Source: CAZWEZ01 sp964632795 (GTDB lineage: Bacteria; Pseudomonadota; Alphaproteobacteria; Rhodospirillales; 2-02-FULL-58-16). From it: a stretch of DNA of 7,841 nucleotides. Positions within the stretch are counted from its first letter, which is position 1, and the number at the start of each line of letters is the position of its first letter. Made by a program: the position numbers and the translations under genes. Positions 5,165 to 7,841 of the stretch are shown in pieces. Under the pieces are notes generated by a model that saw nothing but the letters and a program-made list of their open reading frames with translations, made no database searches and was not told the origin of the DNA. The stretch spans positions 1-7,841 of the forward strand of contig CAZWEZ010000133.1 in assembly GCA_964632795.1 (NCBI GenBank), written 5' to 3'.

Positions 5165-5975
5165 TTCGCTTTCCGCCCTCTCGGAACGGCTGGCGGAAAC
5201 CCTGAGGGACTGCGGGACGGCGACTATCGCGGTATCGGGCGGCGTCGATTCCATGACCCTCGCCAGCTTCGCCCGGAGGCACCTCGGGTCGCGGGGCGTC
5301 GGGATGGTCCATGCGGTGTCGCCGGCGGTGCCCCGGGCGGCCACGGAGCGGGTGCGCGAGCGGGCCCGCGAAGAGGGCTGGCGGCTGGAGGTGGTCGATG
5401 CCGGGGAGTTCGCCGACGAGCGCTACCGGGCCAATCCCCTCGACCGCTGCTTCTTCTGCAAGTCGAACCTTTATGCGACCCTGGGCGCGATGTCCGGGGA
5501 CGTGATCCTGTCGGGGACCAACCGCGACGACCTCGGGGACTTCCGCCCGGGGCTGGCGGCGGCGGCCGAGCATTCCGTCCGCCATCCCTTCGTCGAGGCG
5601 GGGTTCGCCAAACCGGACGTCCGCGCCCTGGCGGTCCGGCTGGGGTTGCCCGAGATCGCCGCCCTGCCGGCCTCGCCGTGCCTGGCCAGCCGGATCGAGA
5701 CCGGGATCCGGATCGAACCCCGGGACCTGTCGCTGGTCGAGCGGATGGAGGCCTGGTTCCACCACGCGCTCGAGCCCAAGACCGTGCGCTGCCGGATCCG
5801 CGGCAGCGGCCTGGTCATCGAACTCGACCCCGAGACCGTCGGCGCCCTTGCCCCCGATACGCGGCGCCGGCTGATCGCCCAAGCGCGGACCGCGGTGCCG
5901 GAGACCGCGGGAACCGCCATCGCCATCGCCCCCTACCGCCGGGGAAGCGCCTTCGTCGGGGAGAAGGGGACATGA
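5154..5975 (+). CDS. larE: LarE, ATP-dependent sulfur transferase for nickel-pincer nucleotide cofactor
   Basis: This 273-aa PP-loop ATP pyrophosphatase adenylates the carboxylates of the LarB product and replaces them with thiocarboxylates. The PP-loop AVSGGVDS is at 26-33. RCFFCKSNLY (98-107) supplies C99 and C102, GTNRDDLGDFRPG is at 121-133, and ASPCLASRI (173-181) supplies C176, the same ordinal number as the sacrificial cysteine of L. plantarum LarE. Three cysteines in a CxxC-plus-distal-C arrangement are characteristic of LarE enzymes that carry a [4Fe-4S] cluster and act catalytically; single-Cys enzymes sacrifice their own sulfur. Assignment to the cluster type is inference. GGAGGAG at 5137-5143 supports ATG 5154, inside the end of larC. 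The stop overlaps larB (ATGA). Confidence 0.93.
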   Translation: MTGDSLSALSERLAETLRDCGTATIAVSGGVDSMTLASFARRHLGSRGVGMVHAVSPAVPRAATERVRERAREEGWRLEVVDAGEFADERYRANPLDRCFFCKSNLYATLGAMSGDVILSGTNRDDLGDFRPGLAAAAEHSVRHPFVEAGFAKPDVRALAVRLGLPEIAALPASPCLASRIETGIRIEPRDLSLVERMEAWFHHALEPKTVRCRIRGSGLVIELDPETVGALAPDTRRRLIAQARTAVPETAGTAIAIAPYRRGSAFVGEKGT

Positions 5976-6673
5976 GCGGCGGCATCCGGCTCGACTTCGA
6001 GCGCCGCCGCCGGCTCGGCTTCGGCGAGGCGGTCCTGTGCGCCGGCAAGACGGCGGCCCAGATCGACGCCATCCTCGAGGCTTTCGACGACCAGGGGGAA
6101 CCCTGCCTGCTGACGCGCCTGGAGGCGGCGACGCTGGCGGCGCTGTCCGGGGACCACCGTCGGCGGATCGACCACGACGGGGTCTCGCGAACCGGGTTCT
6201 ACCGCTTTTCGCCCCCCGAGGCGCCGGCGCCCCAGGTGGCGGTGGTCAGCGCCGGGGCCTCGGACGCCCCGGCGGCCGGCGAGGCGGTCAGGACCCTGAC
6301 CTTCAACGCCGTCGGATCGACCGCCGTCTCCGACGTCGGGGTGGCGGGGCTGTGGCGGCTGATGGAACGCATCGAGGAGATCGGGCGCCACCCGGTGGTC
6401 ATCGCCGTGGCCGGCATGGACGCCGCCCTGGCGAGCGTCCTCGGCGGACTGGTCGCCGGGGTGCTGATCGCGGTGCCGACCTCGACCGGCTACGGCGCGG
6501 CACGCGGCGGCGAGACCGCGCTGGCGGCGTGCTTGGCGTCGTGCGCCCCGGGGGTGGTGGTGTGCAACATCGACAACGGCTACGGCGCGGCGTGCGCCGC
6601 CATCCGCACCCTGAGCGCCGTAGCCGGCCGTCAAGGCGCCCCGGCCGGTCAACGGACCGGAAGCGAACTTTGA
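5972..6673 (+). CDS. larB: LarB, nicotinic acid adenine dinucleotide carboxylase/hydrolase
   Basis: This 233-aa protein carries out the first committed step: carboxylation of the pyridinium C5 of nicotinic acid adenine dinucleotide and release of AMP, giving the dicarboxylate mononucleotide for LarE. The N-terminal helix has RRRRLGFGEAVLCAGKTAAQI (11-31). The PurE-like carboxylase domain has VVSAGASDAPAAGEA (91-105), DVGVAGLWRL (121-130), VAGMDAALASVLGGL (146-160), VPTSTGYGA (168-176) and NIDNGYGAACAA (199-210). C208 lies 25 residues from the C-terminus, as does Cys221, the residue reported to form the pyridine adduct in the 246-aa L. plantarum enzyme, so it is the likely catalytic cysteine. 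The start overlaps the larE stop (ATGA). No larA follows. Confidence 0.93.
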   Translation: MSGGIRLDFERRRRLGFGEAVLCAGKTAAQIDAILEAFDDQGEPCLLTRLEAATLAALSGDHRRRIDHDGVSRTGFYRFSPPEAPAPQVAVVSAGASDAPAAGEAVRTLTFNAVGSTAVSDVGVAGLWRLMERIEEIGRHPVVIAVAGMDAALASVLGGLVAGVLIAVPTSTGYGAARGGETALAACLASCAPGVVVCNIDNGYGAACAAIRTLSAVAGRQGAPAGQRTGSEL

Positions 6674-6697
6674 TTCGATCCCCGCCGACGATATTGT
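6670..6697 (+). promoter_or_regulatory. Possible promoter upstream of the histidine kinase gene
   Basis: TTGATT (6670-6675) and TATTGT (6692-6697) have a 16-nt spacer across the end of larB. The 79-bp gap before the kinase also holds GTTAAC (6696-6701), a local AT-rich patch. A 5-bp dyad, ATCGG (6706-6710) with CCGAT (6720-6724), is too weak to call a terminator. The gap suggests separate transcription of the kinase gene, but the evidence is only a motif match by eye. Confidence 0.25.
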
Positions 6698-6752
6698 TAA
6701 CGTTGATCGGTTCTCGAGGCCGATTTCTTCGCTTGGGGCAGGGGGCAAGCCA

Positions 6753-7841
6753 GTGGGCGGACGACAGCGGATCATCGTCCTGATCCTGGTCATGGCCGTG
6801 GTCGCGGTGACCATCGGCGGGGCCGCGATCGGGGTTCTCTACGACACCGCGATCCATGCCGAACGGGCGCGTCTGGTCGTCTCCGCGCAAAGCCAAAGGT
6901 ATCTGATCGAGGCCCTGGCCCGCCATGAAATGGAAGAAGTCTACGAAAGGAAAAGGCATACCCCCGCCGAGGCATACGAGGACACCCTCGAACAACTCAA
7001 GGACGCCCGCAAGCACTACCATGGCTTCGGCAGGAGCGGCGAGTTCACGCTGGCCCGTCGCCAGGGCGAGCGGATCGTCTACATCCTCGCCCTCCGCCAC
7101 GACGACCTCGATGAGCCGAGACCGGTGGCCTGGGATTCGAATATCGCCGAGCCGATGCGTCACGCCTTGATGGGCCATTCGGGGACGATGGTCGGGCTCG
7201 ACTATCGCGGCGTGGAGGTGCTGGCCGCCTACGAGCCGATCCCCGCCCTCGACCTGGGCATCGTGGTCAAGATCGACATGGATGAAATCCGGGCGCCTTT
7301 CCTCAGGGCCGGGGGCATCGTCGCCGTCATCGCCGTCCTGGTCATCGCCGTGGGAACGTTCCTGTTCTTCGCCGTCAGCAACCCGATGATCCGGCTGATA
7401 GAGGAAAGCGAGGAACGGCTTCGCGCGATCATCGAAAATTCACCCACCGCGATTTCCCTCAAGGACGCCGCGGGCCGCTATTTCCTGGTCAACCGGAAAA
7501 TCGAGGAATTGTCCGGGCTGACCAGTGACGAGATCATCGGCAGGACGTCCGACGACGTCTTTCCCCGGGAATTCGCCAGATCGACCATGGAACACGAACG
7601 GGAGGTGATCCGCTCCGGACAGGCGAGCTTTGTCGAGGAAACCTGCCCCACGCCCGAGGGCGAGAGGATACTGCTGACGACCAAGTTTCCGATCTTCGAC
7701 AGCGCCCGCGAGATCCGGTTCATCGGCGGAATCTACGTGGATATCACCGAGCGCAAGCATAACGAGGAGAAAATGAGCGAGCTGCAGAGGGAACTCGCCC
7801 ATATTTCCCGGGTCAGCACCCTGGGCGAGATGGCGGCCGGC
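6753..7841 (+). CDS. Sensor histidine kinase, Cache-PAS-HisKA type, 3' truncated by window end
   Basis: The first 363 residues of an inner-membrane two-component sensor are visible with no stop before the window ends. TM1 spans about 7-29. A periplasmic domain (30-186) ends in GLDYRGVEVLAAYEPIPALDLGIVVKID (148-175), the pattern of Cache-type ligand-binding domains that sense small organic molecules. TM2 is about 187-207. A PAS domain (218-334) has ERLRAIIENSPTAISLKDAAG and closes with GGIYVDITERK. Then comes a short coiled coil and the beginning of HisKA, ELAHISRVSTLGEMAAG (347-363), of the kind that continues into an AHELNQP-like H-box. The phospho-histidine and ATPase domain lie outside. 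GTG 6753 is chosen because AGGGGG precedes it by 7 nt; the next in-frame ATG, at 6789, would cut TM1. The ligand and regulator partner are unknown. Confidence 0.9.
   Translation, partial: MGGRQRIIVLILVMAVVAVTIGGAAIGVLYDTAIHAERARLVVSAQSQRYLIEALARHEMEEVYERKRHTPAEAYEDTLEQLKDARKHYHGFGRSGEFTLARRQGERIVYILALRHDDLDEPRPVAWDSNIAEPMRHALMGHSGTMVGLDYRGVEVLAAYEPIPALDLGIVVKIDMDEIRAPFLRAGGIVAVIAVLVIAVGTFLFFAVSNPMIRLIEESEERLRAIIENSPTAISLKDAAGRYFLVNRKIEELSGLTSDEIIGRTSDDVFPREFARSTMEHEREVIRSGQASFVEETCPTPEGERILLTTKFPIFDSAREIRFIGGIYVDITERKHNEEKMSELQRELAHISRVSTLGEMAAG

Noticed and set aside
3899..5344. 481-aa minus-strand ORF opposite larC
   Set aside because: Shadow of larC. It is rich in Gly, Arg and Pro without any recognisable domain, whereas the plus strand carries every LarC motif in order.
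1..7841. CRISPR array, toxin-antitoxin pair or defence island
   Set aside because: No regularly spaced direct repeats, Cas-like, nuclease-like or toxin-like proteins were seen. The genes are housekeeping, cofactor synthesis and signalling.

Overview
The window is GC-rich, tightly packed chromosomal DNA, most likely from an alphaproteobacterium, with a Rhodospirillales-like organism as the best guess. The reasons are an alphaproteobacterial-type chaperedoxin with a WCxxC motif, the adjacent run of chaperedoxin, Lon-substrate-binding-domain and Trm112-like genes, a DUF971 protein, a Caulobacter-type Ala-tRNA(Pro) editing protein, and strong use of G/C in third codon positions. The taxonomy is inference from protein style; no search was run.

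Layout. Positions 1-448 hold a MerR-family metal sensor (plus strand). Positions 449-637 are non-coding and contain a small dyad and the terminator of the following tRNA. A tRNA-Gly(GCC) lies on the minus strand at 638-712, with its promoter at 752-780. A plus-strand promoter at 804-831 drives an Ala-tRNA(Pro) deacylase (839-1327), probably as a leaderless mRNA. Its TAA stop codon is the target site of a 267-bp palindromic, MITE-like element (1328-1594) with 32-bp terminal inverted repeats, a TAA duplication and two internal long hairpins.

Positions 1677-3902 are a housekeeping block: the chaperedoxin cnoX overlaps a Lon-N-domain protein by ATGA. A perfect 15-bp hairpin follows, then a Trm112-like protein overlaps a DUF971 protein by GTGA. 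Positions 3953-6673 are a tightly overlapping larC-larE-larB operon. It encodes all three enzymes that make the nickel-pincer nucleotide cofactor of lactate racemase and related 2-hydroxyacid racemases/epimerases, but no larA is present in the window. The window ends inside a Cache-PAS sensor histidine kinase (6753-7841), cut at the start of its HisKA domain.

How the parts work together. LarB carboxylates and cleaves nicotinic acid adenine dinucleotide, LarE converts the carboxylates to thiocarboxylates, and LarC inserts nickel. The client enzyme must be encoded elsewhere. The kinase downstream has its own intergenic region, so a link to the lar genes is only a hypothesis. The points most worth following up are the palindromic element inserted at a stop codon, its three-stem architecture, and the larA-less lar operon. 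I did not find a clearly undescribed multi-gene system.
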